This document shows, piece by piece, positions 6,438-14,520 of a stretch of 16,550 nt of DNA; positions within the stretch are counted from its first letter, which is position 1, and every line of letters starts with the position of its first letter. Origin of the DNA: JADCRZ01 sp039921525 (GTDB taxonomy: Bacteria; Bacteroidota; Bacteroidia; Chitinophagales; Chitinophagaceae); contig JBDSBP010000243.1 in the NCBI GenBank assembly GCA_039921525.1, positions 1 through 16,550 of the forward strand, in the 5' to 3' direction. The notes under the pieces are model-generated. The model had not been told where the DNA came from. It saw nothing but the letters and a program-made list of their open reading frames with translations, and searched no databases. A program made the position numbers and the translations under genes.

Positions 6438-6613
6438 AAGGGGCGATTAAAAAGCCGCGGCGCTTGTAGGGGCGGGGCTTGCCTCCGCCGTTATTACACC
6501 AGACAAATTTGGTATTTGGTCTACCTTTCCCATAATATTCTGGCAGTTTCGTAGGCTGAAAAGGCGGGTGCAAGCCCTGCCCCTCCAAACGCCCCTGGAT
6601 TTTGGTGCCCCTT
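6438..6613. repeat. GC-rich palindromic repeat element B, copy 1
   Basis: Inverted arms at 6461-6489 and 6563-6591 match at 24 of 29 positions and centre on AGGGGCGGGGCTTGC / GCAAGCCCTGCCCC. Looser pairing continues outwards to AAGGGGC (6438-6444) and GCCCCTT (6607-6613). The central 70 bp is A/T-rich. The arms are far richer in GC than the surroundings, which points to a repeat of independent origin. A partial relative lies at 9446-9516. No ORF is supported. The remaining sequence between here and the next gene (6614-6737) shows only an unused GGAGGAG at 6659-6665. Confidence 0.7.
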
Positions 6614-6737
6614 GAACAAAACGATATTGCTTGAATAGTCTGTATTTTTTTACCTGACGGAGGAGTAATTCAACTTTTTCTTTCGTACATTGTAAGAACT
6701 ATAAGCCTTTACAGAAGCTATAAAATCTATCTCTATT

Positions 6738-9242
6738 TTGAAAAACAAAGTCCGCCTGGTTTTTCGTGTGCTTGCATGGATAACGGCTATTTTCATCGCA
6801 CTATGGCTCCTGGTTTGGGGGTATGTTATTATAAATAAAAAAAGCCTGCTTGCCCAGGTAAATGCAGAATTAACCCGCAAGGTCAAAGGAGAGATAAAAA
6901 TTGGTGACATCGAACCAAGTCTTCTCAGCACTTTCCCAAATGTTTCGATACGGCTTTCTAACGTTATTGTGAGGGACACGTTATGGAAAGTTCATCATCA
7001 CGACCTGTTGAAAGCGGATAAGATTTTCATAAGGCTAAAACTATACAGCCTGTTTTCTGGCAACCCGGTAATCAGCAAGGTAATTATTGAGAAGGGCGCC
7101 TTTTTTATCTTCGCCGACACATCCGGTTATTCCAATGAATATATGTTTCAATCCGAAAAATCTGGAGGAGGGGAAACCGGCACATCCAAATCCTCAGTAC
7201 CTGATATCGAATTAAACCAGGTTACATTAACATTGGATCTAAAAGACCGTGATAAACTATTTGATTTTGCTATAAATCGTCTTAGATGTGATATAAAAAC
7301 CCATGGAGATGAATTGCGGTTGAATGTTAGCATAAACTTAGTGGTTCATAGCCTCGCTTTCAATACAGACAGGGGAAGCTTTGTAAAAGAAAAACCACTT
7401 AAGGGTAAATTTACACTGGACTTTGATAGAGTAAAGAAAAAGTTGTCGTTTGAAGATGTACGCATGCGGATAGACAACCATCCTTTTACTTTTTCCGGGA
7501 AGTTTGATTTTACATCCAAACCTCCACTCTATTACCTGGCAATTAAAACGGAAAAGATACTTTATAAACAAGCCTCCCTCCTGGTTAGCAACAACATTAG
7601 CCAGCGGTTAGACAGTTTTAATATTGAAAAACCAATTGACGTCAGTGTCGTAATTGATGGCACCACGCTTCCTAACAAAATGCCATTAATTAATCTTGAT
7701 GTAAAAATTAAGGATAACAATGTTACTACTCCTTTCGCAAATTTTACAGACGTTTCGGTGATGGGCCATTTTGATAACCTGGTAACAGATTCGAAACCTA
7801 AGTCTGATGAGAATTCAGGATTTCGTTTTACAGGAATCTCTGCAAAATGGGAGAACATCCCGCTGACATCCGACACATTAACAATCGAAAATCTAGGTCA
7901 TCCTGTACTGAATTGCGACCTTCATTCCTCCTTTGACCTGGCGGAATTAAATGACGTGATTGGTATAAATACGATAGAGTTCTCCAAAGGCAGTTGTAAA
8001 GCCGATCTTAAAGTCCGAAGCGCTCTTATGAAATCCGATACTACCTCTGCCAGCATATTTGGAACGGTATACATGGAGGAATCATCCCTTCAATACATTC
8101 CCCGCAACCTCTTATTTACACAGTGTAGTGGGAAACTTGTTTTTAATGACAAAGACTTTTATGTTAAACAGCTAAAAGCGCATATTGGTAACAGTGATCT
8201 GGTAATGAACGGAGCTGTAAAAAATTTAACTTCCCTCATAGACAGAAGCCCCGAAAAGCTGATCTTTAACTGGAACATCGCTTCTCCTAAAATTGTTCTG
8301 AGTGATTTCATTACTTTTTTAGATAACGGATCTGCAAAAGTACCTAAAAAGGCTTCCACAAAAAAAATAGTGAAGATGGCCAACCGGATTGACCGCATGT
8401 TGAATGATTGCAATGTTGATCTTCAAATAAATGCAGATCAGTTAATCTATAAAAAATTTGTCTCAGGCAAGGTAGCCGCCAACCTGCAGTTAACGGATAA
8501 AATGCTGTCGTTAAAAAAAGTATTAATAGAGCATGCCGGCGGTACACTTTTATTGAATGGCTCTTTAACGGATGGAGCTAATCAAAACCTGATCCGCTTG
8601 AACGCTACGATGAATGATGTAGATGTAACCAAAGTGTTTACAGCCTTCAACAATTTTGGACAAGATGGTATTATAGACAAAAACCTGAAGGGTCGTTTAT
8701 CCGCCGACATTGTTTTCTCAGGAATCATTAGCAGTAAAGCCGAGATTGACCCAAATAGCCTTAAGGGAATCATCGATTTAAAACTTAAAAATGGCGAGCT
8801 CATCGATTTCGAACCGGTAAAAAAAATCTCGCAGACTGCTTTCAAAAGCCGGGACTTTTCCAATATCCGTTTTGCCGAGTTAATAGAGAAACTTGAAATA
8901 AATGGCTCAGAGATAAAAGTTAACCGCATGGAAATACAATCTACTGTTATGACGATGTTTGTAGAAGGAATATATGATGTAAAGAAAGGCACGGATCTCA
9001 GTATCCAGATTCCATTAAGCAACCTTTCTAAAAGGGGGGAGGACTTTAAATTAAAGAATAAAGGTGTTCGCAGCAAAACTGGCATGAGTATTCTTTTAAG
9101 AGCAAAAACAGGAGAAGATGGAAAAGCTAAAATATCCTGGGACCCTTTTAAACTGGCGCTAAAAAAGAAGAATAAATTAACAGAAAGCGATACTCCCTCA
9201 TCCGATTCCACTAAAGTAAAATCAAGACGCAGGAGAGGCTAG
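6738..9242 (+). CDS. AsmA-like family protein
   Basis: An 834-residue protein with one N-terminal transmembrane segment (about residues 11-32) after a basic KNKVR start. It is followed by an N-terminal AsmA-type segment (LTRKVKGEIKIGDIEPSLLSTFPNVSIRLSNVIVRD) and a long, beta-rich body. The C-terminal portion, at about 600-790, has the FSGIISSKAEIDPNSLKGIIDLKLKNGEL pattern of AsmA C-terminal repeats. The protein ends in KVKSRRRRG. AsmA/TamB/YhdP relatives form long grooved bridges between inner and outer membranes and are implicated in lipid transport and outer-membrane assembly; that role here is inference. The start is TTG: no in-frame ATG precedes the hydrophobic segment. The gene stands alone, flanked on both sides by repeat elements A and B. 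Confidence 0.85.
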   Translation: MKNKVRLVFRVLAWITAIFIALWLLVWGYVIINKKSLLAQVNAELTRKVKGEIKIGDIEPSLLSTFPNVSIRLSNVIVRDTLWKVHHHDLLKADKIFIRLKLYSLFSGNPVISKVIIEKGAFFIFADTSGYSNEYMFQSEKSGGGETGTSKSSVPDIELNQVTLTLDLKDRDKLFDFAINRLRCDIKTHGDELRLNVSINLVVHSLAFNTDRGSFVKEKPLKGKFTLDFDRVKKKLSFEDVRMRIDNHPFTFSGKFDFTSKPPLYYLAIKTEKILYKQASLLVSNNISQRLDSFNIEKPIDVSVVIDGTTLPNKMPLINLDVKIKDNNVTTPFANFTDVSVMGHFDNLVTDSKPKSDENSGFRFTGISAKWENIPLTSDTLTIENLGHPVLNCDLHSSFDLAELNDVIGINTIEFSKGSCKADLKVRSALMKSDTTSASIFGTVYMEESSLQYIPRNLLFTQCSGKLVFNDKDFYVKQLKAHIGNSDLVMNGAVKNLTSLIDRSPEKLIFNWNIASPKIVLSDFITFLDNGSAKVPKKASTKKIVKMANRIDRMLNDCNVDLQINADQLIYKKFVSGKVAANLQLTDKMLSLKKVLIEHAGGTLLLNGSLTDGANQNLIRLNATMNDVDVTKVFTAFNNFGQDGIIDKNLKGRLSADIVFSGIISSKAEIDPNSLKGIIDLKLKNGELIDFEPVKKISQTAFKSRDFSNIRFAELIEKLEINGSEIKVNRMEIQSTVMTMFVEGIYDVKKGTDLSIQIPLSNLSKRGEDFKLKNKGVRSKTGMSILLRAKTGEDGKAKISWDPFKLALKKKNKLTESDTPSSDSTKVKSRRRRG

Positions 9243-9256
9243 GAAATCTTTTAAAA

Positions 9257-9404
9257 CTATTGTTATGTCAACTATAAAATGACGCGTTGGCTATCAGCCT
9301 TCAGCTATCGGGAAGAAACTACTTCTCGCATTGTTTTCCTGATAGCTGACTGCTGATAGCTGATAGCCAACATAACGGACTACTTATTATTGACATGACA
9401 CTGG
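9257..9404 (+). repeat. Palindromic repeat element A, copy 2
   Basis: A 148-bp relative of the 6202-6359 element, collinear and in the same orientation. Ends are CTATTGTTATGTCAA (9257-9271) and TTGACATGACACTGG (9390-9404), matching as inverted repeats at 12 of 15 positions. The main stem is GTTGGCTATCAG (9286-9297) with CTGATAGCCAAC (9360-9371), a perfect 12 bp. The length difference comes from 7 nt missing from the left arm and 3 nt from the right arm of the inner stem. It begins 14 bp after the asmA-like stop codon and could also affect 3' end formation there. Confidence 0.85.
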
Positions 9405-9445
9405 AAATTAGCGTAACAGCAACAGTGCCGAAGAAGAGCATGTAT

Positions 9446-9516
9446 GGCAGGGTAAGCCCCGCCCCTGCAATACCAATTGGCATTTGCGTCCCATCATCCA
9501 GAATTTGGCAGTTCGG
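9446..9516. repeat. Partial, diverged copy of repeat element B
   Basis: GGCAGGGTAAGCCCCGCCCCTGC at 9446-9468 resembles the right arm of element B copy 1 (6563-6586). The following AATTGGCATTTG and TTTGGCAGTTCGG resemble the A/T-rich centre of that copy (around 6507-6518 and 6540-6552). No opposite arm follows, so the palindrome is broken. It lies between element A copy 2 and the uvrB promoter region. The homology is by eye and moderate. Confidence 0.5.
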
Positions 9517-9531
9517 CAACATTTTAATATT

Positions 9532-9539
9532 TAAATTTG
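9532..9539 (+). promoter_or_regulatory. Candidate uvrB promoter -7 element
   Basis: TAAATTTG fits the Bacteroidota -7 consensus exactly and ends 21 bp before the preferred uvrB ATG, giving a leader of roughly 15 nt. The same octamer precedes recA at a similar distance. The best upstream TTTG (9504-9507) is 24 bp away, longer than usual, and falls in the degenerate element B. Confidence 0.4.
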
Positions 9540-9560
9540 CCGCTTCAATTTAAGCATAGC

Positions 9561-11591
9561 ATGTTATTTAATTTACATTCAACATATACACCGGCAGGCG
9601 ATCAACCACAGGCTATTCAACAACTTACCCAGGGCATCCTGGAAGGAGAGAAATACCAAACCCTTTTAGGCGTAACAGGTTCCGGAAAAACTTTTACTAT
9701 GGCCAATGTTATTCAAAACCTGCAAAGGCCTACGTTGGTGTTGACCCATAATAAAACACTGGTTGCTCAATTATACGGTGAATTCAAACAATTTTTTCCC
9801 GATAATGCGGTAGGATATTTTGTGAGTTATTACGACTATTACCAACCCGAAGCTTACATGCCGGTTAGTGATGTTTATATAGAGAAAGACCTTTCCATTA
9901 ATGAAGAGCTGGATAAGCTTCGCCTGCATGCCACCACGCAATTATTAAGTGGCCGGCGGGATATCATTGTTGTAGCCAGCGTTAGTTGTATTTATGGTAT
10001 CGGAAATCCCGCGCAATTTGAAAATGGCATTACCCGTATCAAGCAGGGGCAGGTAATATCGAGACAGGGGTTTTTACATGGGCTGGTAAATGCATTGTAT
10101 TCCCGCACGCAGGGTGATTTCGCACGAGGCAGTTTCCGTGTTAAAGGTGATACCGTTGACATAAACCTTCCTTATGTTGACCACGGCTTGCGCGTAACAT
10201 TTTTCGGGGATGAAATTGAAAGTATTGAAACGCTTGAACTTTCTTCCGGCAAACGTATAAGCAAAGTAGATGACGCTGCCATTTTTCCCGCTAACTTATA
10301 CCTGGCTCCCAAAGATATGCTGCAGACCGTACTCAATGAAATACAGGATGAATGCGGTGCACAGGTAGACTATTTTAAAAGTACCGGAAAGTATATTGAA
10401 GCGCAGCGCATAAGCGAGCGCGTTAATTATGACGTGGAAATGATCCGTGAATTAGGTTATTGTAACGGAGTCGAAAATTATTCGCGGTTTTTTGACCGGC
10501 GGGTGCCTGGCTCCAGGCCGTTCTGCCTGCTGGATTATTTTCCTAAAGATTTTTTATGCGTGATAGATGAAAGCCATCAAACTATTCCGCAGGTTAGTGG
10601 CATGTATGGCGGTGACAGAAGCCGGAAATTAATCCTGGTTGACTACGGATTTCGACTTCCCAGCGCGCTGGACAATCGTCCGTTAAATTTTAATGAATTT
10701 GAATCCATGCTGCACCAAACCGTGTATGTTTCTGCTACACCCGGAGATTTTGAACTGGAAAAAACCGGCGGTGTTGTGGTGGAGCAGGTGGTTCGTCCGA
10801 CAGGACTATTAGAGCCGCCTATCGAAATACGTCCGAGCCTGAACCAGGTGGATGATTTGCTGGATGAAATTGACAAGCGCATCACAAAAGGCGATCGGGT
10901 ATTGGTAACCACGCTTACCAAGCGCATGGCAGAAGAAATGGATAAATACCTGCAACGCATCAATATCAAATCCAAATATATTCACAGTGAAGTGGATACC
11001 CTGGAACGGGTGGAGATCCTGCGGCAATTACGCCTGGGCGAGATAGATGTTTTAGTGGGTGTTAACTTACTCCGGGAAGGCCTGGATCTGCCTGAAGTTT
11101 CCCTGGTAGCCATCCTGGATGCTGATAAAGAAGGTTTCTTACGCAATGAAAGATCTTTAACACAAACCGCCGGTCGTGCAGCCAGGAACGTTGACGGACT
11201 CGTAATTTTTTATGCTGATAAAATGACGGAAAGCATGCAAAAAACAATTGACGAAACAAACCGGCGCCGGGAAAAACAAATTAGTTTTAACATTGAACAC
11301 GGTATTACTCCCACAACTATCACCCGGAGCAAAGAGCACGTTTTTGCGCAAACTTCCGTGCTGGAAATTAAAGGCTATCATCCTGATTCGCCGCTGGCTA
11401 TTGAAGAAGGCGTAACGGTAGCCGCTGAAGACCAGGAAAGCTATCAAACCATTCCCCAGATGCAGAAAGCTATTGGCAAAGTAAAAAAAGAAATGGAACA
11501 GGCGGCCAGGGACCTTGACTTTATGGAAGCCGCCCGGTTAAGGGATGAGATGTTTAAGATGCAGAAGACGTTAGATGAGATGAAGAAGTAG
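9561..11591 (+). CDS. uvrB: Excinuclease ABC subunit B
   Basis: A 676-residue UvrB, the damage-verifying helicase-like subunit of nucleotide excision repair that is loaded by UvrA and recruits UvrC. The N-terminus FNLHSTYTPAGDQPQAI is the conserved family start. Walker A GVTGSGKT is at residues 37-44, and the damage-probing beta-hairpin SYYDYYQPEAYMP is at about 89-101. The DESH box starts at Asp336, and helicase motif VI QTAGRAARN is at about 535-543. The C-terminal UVR coiled-coil that contacts UvrC is at about 633-676. The start at 9561 (ATG) is preferred to the in-frame TTG at 9537: it matches the family, and the TTG lies inside the likely -7 box. The downstream gene polA is 86 bp away on the same strand and fills the gap after UvrBC excision, so the two are functionally linked. 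Confidence 0.98.
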   Translation: MLFNLHSTYTPAGDQPQAIQQLTQGILEGEKYQTLLGVTGSGKTFTMANVIQNLQRPTLVLTHNKTLVAQLYGEFKQFFPDNAVGYFVSYYDYYQPEAYMPVSDVYIEKDLSINEELDKLRLHATTQLLSGRRDIIVVASVSCIYGIGNPAQFENGITRIKQGQVISRQGFLHGLVNALYSRTQGDFARGSFRVKGDTVDINLPYVDHGLRVTFFGDEIESIETLELSSGKRISKVDDAAIFPANLYLAPKDMLQTVLNEIQDECGAQVDYFKSTGKYIEAQRISERVNYDVEMIRELGYCNGVENYSRFFDRRVPGSRPFCLLDYFPKDFLCVIDESHQTIPQVSGMYGGDRSRKLILVDYGFRLPSALDNRPLNFNEFESMLHQTVYVSATPGDFELEKTGGVVVEQVVRPTGLLEPPIEIRPSLNQVDDLLDEIDKRITKGDRVLVTTLTKRMAEEMDKYLQRINIKSKYIHSEVDTLERVEILRQLRLGEIDVLVGVNLLREGLDLPEVSLVAILDADKEGFLRNERSLTQTAGRAARNVDGLVIFYADKMTESMQKTIDETNRRREKQISFNIEHGITPTTITRSKEHVFAQTSVLEIKGYHPDSPLAIEEGVTVAAEDQESYQTIPQMQKAIGKVKKEMEQAARDLDFMEAARLRDEMFKMQKTLDEMKK

Positions 11592-11607
11592 TGCGGGTAA
11601 ACCCGCA
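11592..11607 (+). other. Perfect hairpin abutting the uvrB stop
   Basis: TGCGGGTAAACCCGCA starts directly after the uvrB TAG and folds into a GC-rich 6-bp stem with a TAAA loop. No T-run follows (GGAGTTATC instead), so it is not a standard terminator. It could stabilise the uvrB mRNA 3' end or pause transcription before polA. Confidence 0.5.
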
Positions 11608-11665
11608 GGAGTTATCGGTCATTTCTGTACTTTGAGACCCCACAGGTTTTTGAAGCTGTTTTTCC

Positions 11666-11673
11666 TACCTTCG
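11666..11673 (+). promoter_or_regulatory. Candidate polA promoter -7 element
   Basis: TACCTTCG is one mismatch from TAnnTTTG and ends 4 bp before the polA ATG. If used, transcription would begin at or next to the start codon, giving an almost leaderless message. The -33 candidates are poorly spaced (TTTG at 11649-11652 is too close, 11631-11634 too far). Readthrough from uvrB is an equally good source of polA mRNA. Confidence 0.25.
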
Positions 11674-11677
11674 TAAC

Positions 11678-14515
11678 ATGGAGAAAAAACTATTCTTGCT
11701 GGATGCTTTCGCACTCATTTACAGGGCTTATTATGGCCTTATCCGCAATCCGCGAATTACATCAAAGGGACGCAATACCAACGCCCAGTTTGGTTTTACC
11801 AATACATTAGTTGATCTGCTTAACAAGGAGAAACCAACCCACCTGGCAGTTGCATTCGATACTTTTGCCCCTACAGAAAGACATACTGATTTTGCTGCTT
11901 ACAAAGCCACCCGGCAGGAAACTCCGGAAGACCTTCTGGATTCATTGGAAGATATTAAGAAGATTATCCGGGGATTCAACCTTCCCGCAGTGGAATGCGA
12001 TGGTTTTGAAGCGGATGATTTAATTGGCGGACTGGCACAGCAGGCAGAAAAAGAAGGGTACGAAGTATTTATGGTAACCCCCGATAAAGACTTTGGTCAA
12101 TTGGTAACGGATAATATAAAAATTTATAAACCCTCTTACCAAAATAATAAAGAAGAAATTCTAGGAGTAAAAGAAGTTTGTGAAAAATGGAACATCAAAA
12201 ATGTGACGCAGGTGATAGACATATTAGGCCTGATGGGAGACGCGGTGGATAATATCCCCGGTATTCCCGGCATTGGAGAAAAAACCGCTTCGAAACTTCT
12301 TTCTGAATATGGCACGCTGGAAAATGTTCTCGCCAATGCTGATAAAGTCAAGGGATCGGTTGGAGAAAAGATACGGGCAGGAAAAGACCTGGCCATTATG
12401 AGTAAAAAACTGGCCACTATCATTACTGAAGTGCCCTGTGTATTTCATGAAGAAGATTTCCGCGTGAAAGACATTAATAAAGAGGCATTAAAGGAAATAT
12501 TCATCGAACTCGAATTCAAAGCCCTGGGCAAAAGAGTTTTGGGAGAAGAGTTTAACGTATATGCCGGTGCCCCGGAGGTAGTGCAGACCGACTTGTTCGG
12601 GAACGATGTGATACAAAAGAACAAAGCGTCAAAAACACCTTTACCTGAAGAAGAAGCCTTGCCGGCTATCGAAGAAGCATTAGGTTTTAACGCCCAGAAA
12701 AATGTGGGTAACACGCCTCATAACTATATTGCTATACAAGGAGAAACCGAAATAAGAAACCTGTTTGAAAAATTATATACGCAACCCGAGATCTCATTCG
12801 ATACCGAGACAACCGGCATAGATGCCAATAATGCCGAATTGGTAGGGCTCAGTTTTTCGTTTATCCCGGGTGAAGGTTTTTATGTTCCCTGCTCACCAGA
12901 TCGTGACAGGACTTATATGATTCTGGATTATTTTAAAGACCTTTTTGCTGACCCCACCAAAACATGGATCGGTCAAAATATTAAATATGATTTACTCGTC
13001 TTAAAATGGTACGGGGTTGAGCTCAAAGGAAATCTCTTTGATACCATGGTGGCGCATTATGTAATTGAACCCGAAGGGCGCAGGAATATGGATCTTCTAA
13101 GCGCACAATACTTGGGATATGAACCCATTCACATCGAAGAATTAATTGGTAAGAAAGGAAAGGGACAAGGTAACATGCGCGATGTTGAATTGGAACAAAT
13201 TAAAGAATACGCGGTAGAAGATGCGGATATAACATTGCAACTTAGAAATGCTTTTGTTCCCTTGTTACAATCAAGGGAGGTAGAAAAGATTTTTTCTGAA
13301 GTAGAGAGCCCATTGGTAAAAGTTTTAACTGATATAGAATTTGAAGGGGTTAAGGTAGATATGGACTTCCTGAATATCTATTCCAAAGAACTGGAAATTG
13401 AAGCTAAAATATTTGAAGAAAGCGTTTACAGTCAGGCAGGAGTACGTTTTAATTTATCTTCACCGCGTCAGCTGGGAGAAGTTTTGTTTGAAAAATTAAA
13501 GCTTGATCCAAAAGCTAAAACCACCAAGAGTGGCCAATACGCCACGGGAGAAGATGTATTAAGAAAACTGGCACATCAAAACAAGATCGTTGATGACATA
13601 TTGGGATATCGCCAGTTAACGAAATTAAAATCAACGTATGTAGATGCACTACCGTTGATCATTAACCGAAAAACAGGACGCGTTCATACCTGTTATGGTC
13701 AAACTATTGCTGTTACCGGAAGGCTAAGCAGTAATAATCCTAACCTTCAGAATATACCGATAAGAACGGAAAGAGGAAGGGAGATACGAAAGGCTTTTAT
13801 ACCAAGAGACAGCGACCACCTGCTTGTAAGCGCGGATTATTCGCAAATTGAGTTACGCATCGTTGCTGCCATCAGTGCCGATCCTAATATGTGCGATGCC
13901 TTTAAACAAGGTAAAGACATCCACACTGCCACTGCAGCCAAAGTATTTAACGTGGAAGAATCTGCCGTAACAAAAGAGATGCGGTATAAAGCAAAAAGTG
14001 TAAACTTCGGCATCATCTATGGCCAGGGTGCTTTTGGACTAGCCGAGAACCTCAGCATATCAAGGTCGGAAGCAAAAGATATCATTGATAATTACAAAAA
14101 GCAGTTTCCCAATATTCAAAAATACATGGATGATACCATCAACTTTGCCAGGGAGAACGGTTATGTACAAACGCTAATGGGAAGGAAGCGATGGCTGAAA
14201 GACATCAATTCCGGAAACTTCACCGTAAGAGGTTATGCGGAACGCAATGCTATTAACTCTCCTATCCAGGGCACCGCCGCGGACATGATCAAATTAGCGA
14301 TGATAAAAATTCACCAGGAATTCAAAGACAGAAACCTGAAATCAAAAATGCTTTTGCAGGTGCACGATGAACTGGTATTTGATGCTCGCAAAGATGAGAT
14401 TGATCTGATAAAACCGATCATCATTCATTGTATGCAAACGGCTTTGCCATTACCGAATGATGTGCCCGCCAATGCCGAAATAGGTGTTGGTGAGAACTGG
14501 CTGGAGGCACATTAA
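11678..14515 (+). CDS. polA: DNA polymerase I
   Basis: A 945-residue, three-domain Pol I, close to the usual length. It removes RNA primers and fills repair gaps. The N-terminal 5' nuclease (about 1-290) keeps its metal ligands: Glu111, Asp113 and Asp114 in GFEADD, Asp136 and Asp138 in TPDKDF, and Asp188 and Asp191 in GDAVDN before the helix-hairpin-helix. The 3'-5' proofreading domain is intact, with DTE at 375-377, NIKYD ending at Asp438, and Tyr511/Asp515 of the third motif, unlike the many bacterial Pol I proteins that have lost it. The polymerase domain has motif A DYSQIELR from Asp720, motif B RYKAKSVNFGIIYG from Arg769, and motif C HDE at 896-898. The start is secure (EKKLFLLDAFALIYRAYY). 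It lies 86 bp after uvrB on the same strand. Confidence 0.99.
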   Translation: MEKKLFLLDAFALIYRAYYGLIRNPRITSKGRNTNAQFGFTNTLVDLLNKEKPTHLAVAFDTFAPTERHTDFAAYKATRQETPEDLLDSLEDIKKIIRGFNLPAVECDGFEADDLIGGLAQQAEKEGYEVFMVTPDKDFGQLVTDNIKIYKPSYQNNKEEILGVKEVCEKWNIKNVTQVIDILGLMGDAVDNIPGIPGIGEKTASKLLSEYGTLENVLANADKVKGSVGEKIRAGKDLAIMSKKLATIITEVPCVFHEEDFRVKDINKEALKEIFIELEFKALGKRVLGEEFNVYAGAPEVVQTDLFGNDVIQKNKASKTPLPEEEALPAIEEALGFNAQKNVGNTPHNYIAIQGETEIRNLFEKLYTQPEISFDTETTGIDANNAELVGLSFSFIPGEGFYVPCSPDRDRTYMILDYFKDLFADPTKTWIGQNIKYDLLVLKWYGVELKGNLFDTMVAHYVIEPEGRRNMDLLSAQYLGYEPIHIEELIGKKGKGQGNMRDVELEQIKEYAVEDADITLQLRNAFVPLLQSREVEKIFSEVESPLVKVLTDIEFEGVKVDMDFLNIYSKELEIEAKIFEESVYSQAGVRFNLSSPRQLGEVLFEKLKLDPKAKTTKSGQYATGEDVLRKLAHQNKIVDDILGYRQLTKLKSTYVDALPLIINRKTGRVHTCYGQTIAVTGRLSSNNPNLQNIPIRTERGREIRKAFIPRDSDHLLVSADYSQIELRIVAAISADPNMCDAFKQGKDIHTATAAKVFNVEESAVTKEMRYKAKSVNFGIIYGQGAFGLAENLSISRSEAKDIIDNYKKQFPNIQKYMDDTINFARENGYVQTLMGRKRWLKDINSGNFTVRGYAERNAINSPIQGTAADMIKLAMIKIHQEFKDRNLKSKMLLQVHDELVFDARKDEIDLIKPIIIHCMQTALPLPNDVPANAEIGVGENWLEAH

Positions 14516-14520
14516 GTTTT

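Noticed and set aside
6650..6979. 109-codon minus-strand frame across the asmA-like gene start
   Set aside because: It overlaps the coding start of asmA and has no recognisable domain or ribosome site; best explained as a shadow frame.
8582..9211. Long open frame (209 codons) on the minus strand opposite the asmA-like gene
   Set aside because: It is antisense to a gene with clear domain structure, its residues show no family pattern, and several other antisense frames occur along the same gene.
9537..9560. Upstream TTG start for uvrB adding eight residues
   Set aside because: The conserved UvrB N-terminus begins at the ATG at 9561, and the TTG overlaps the likely -7 box, so it is probably not in the mRNA.
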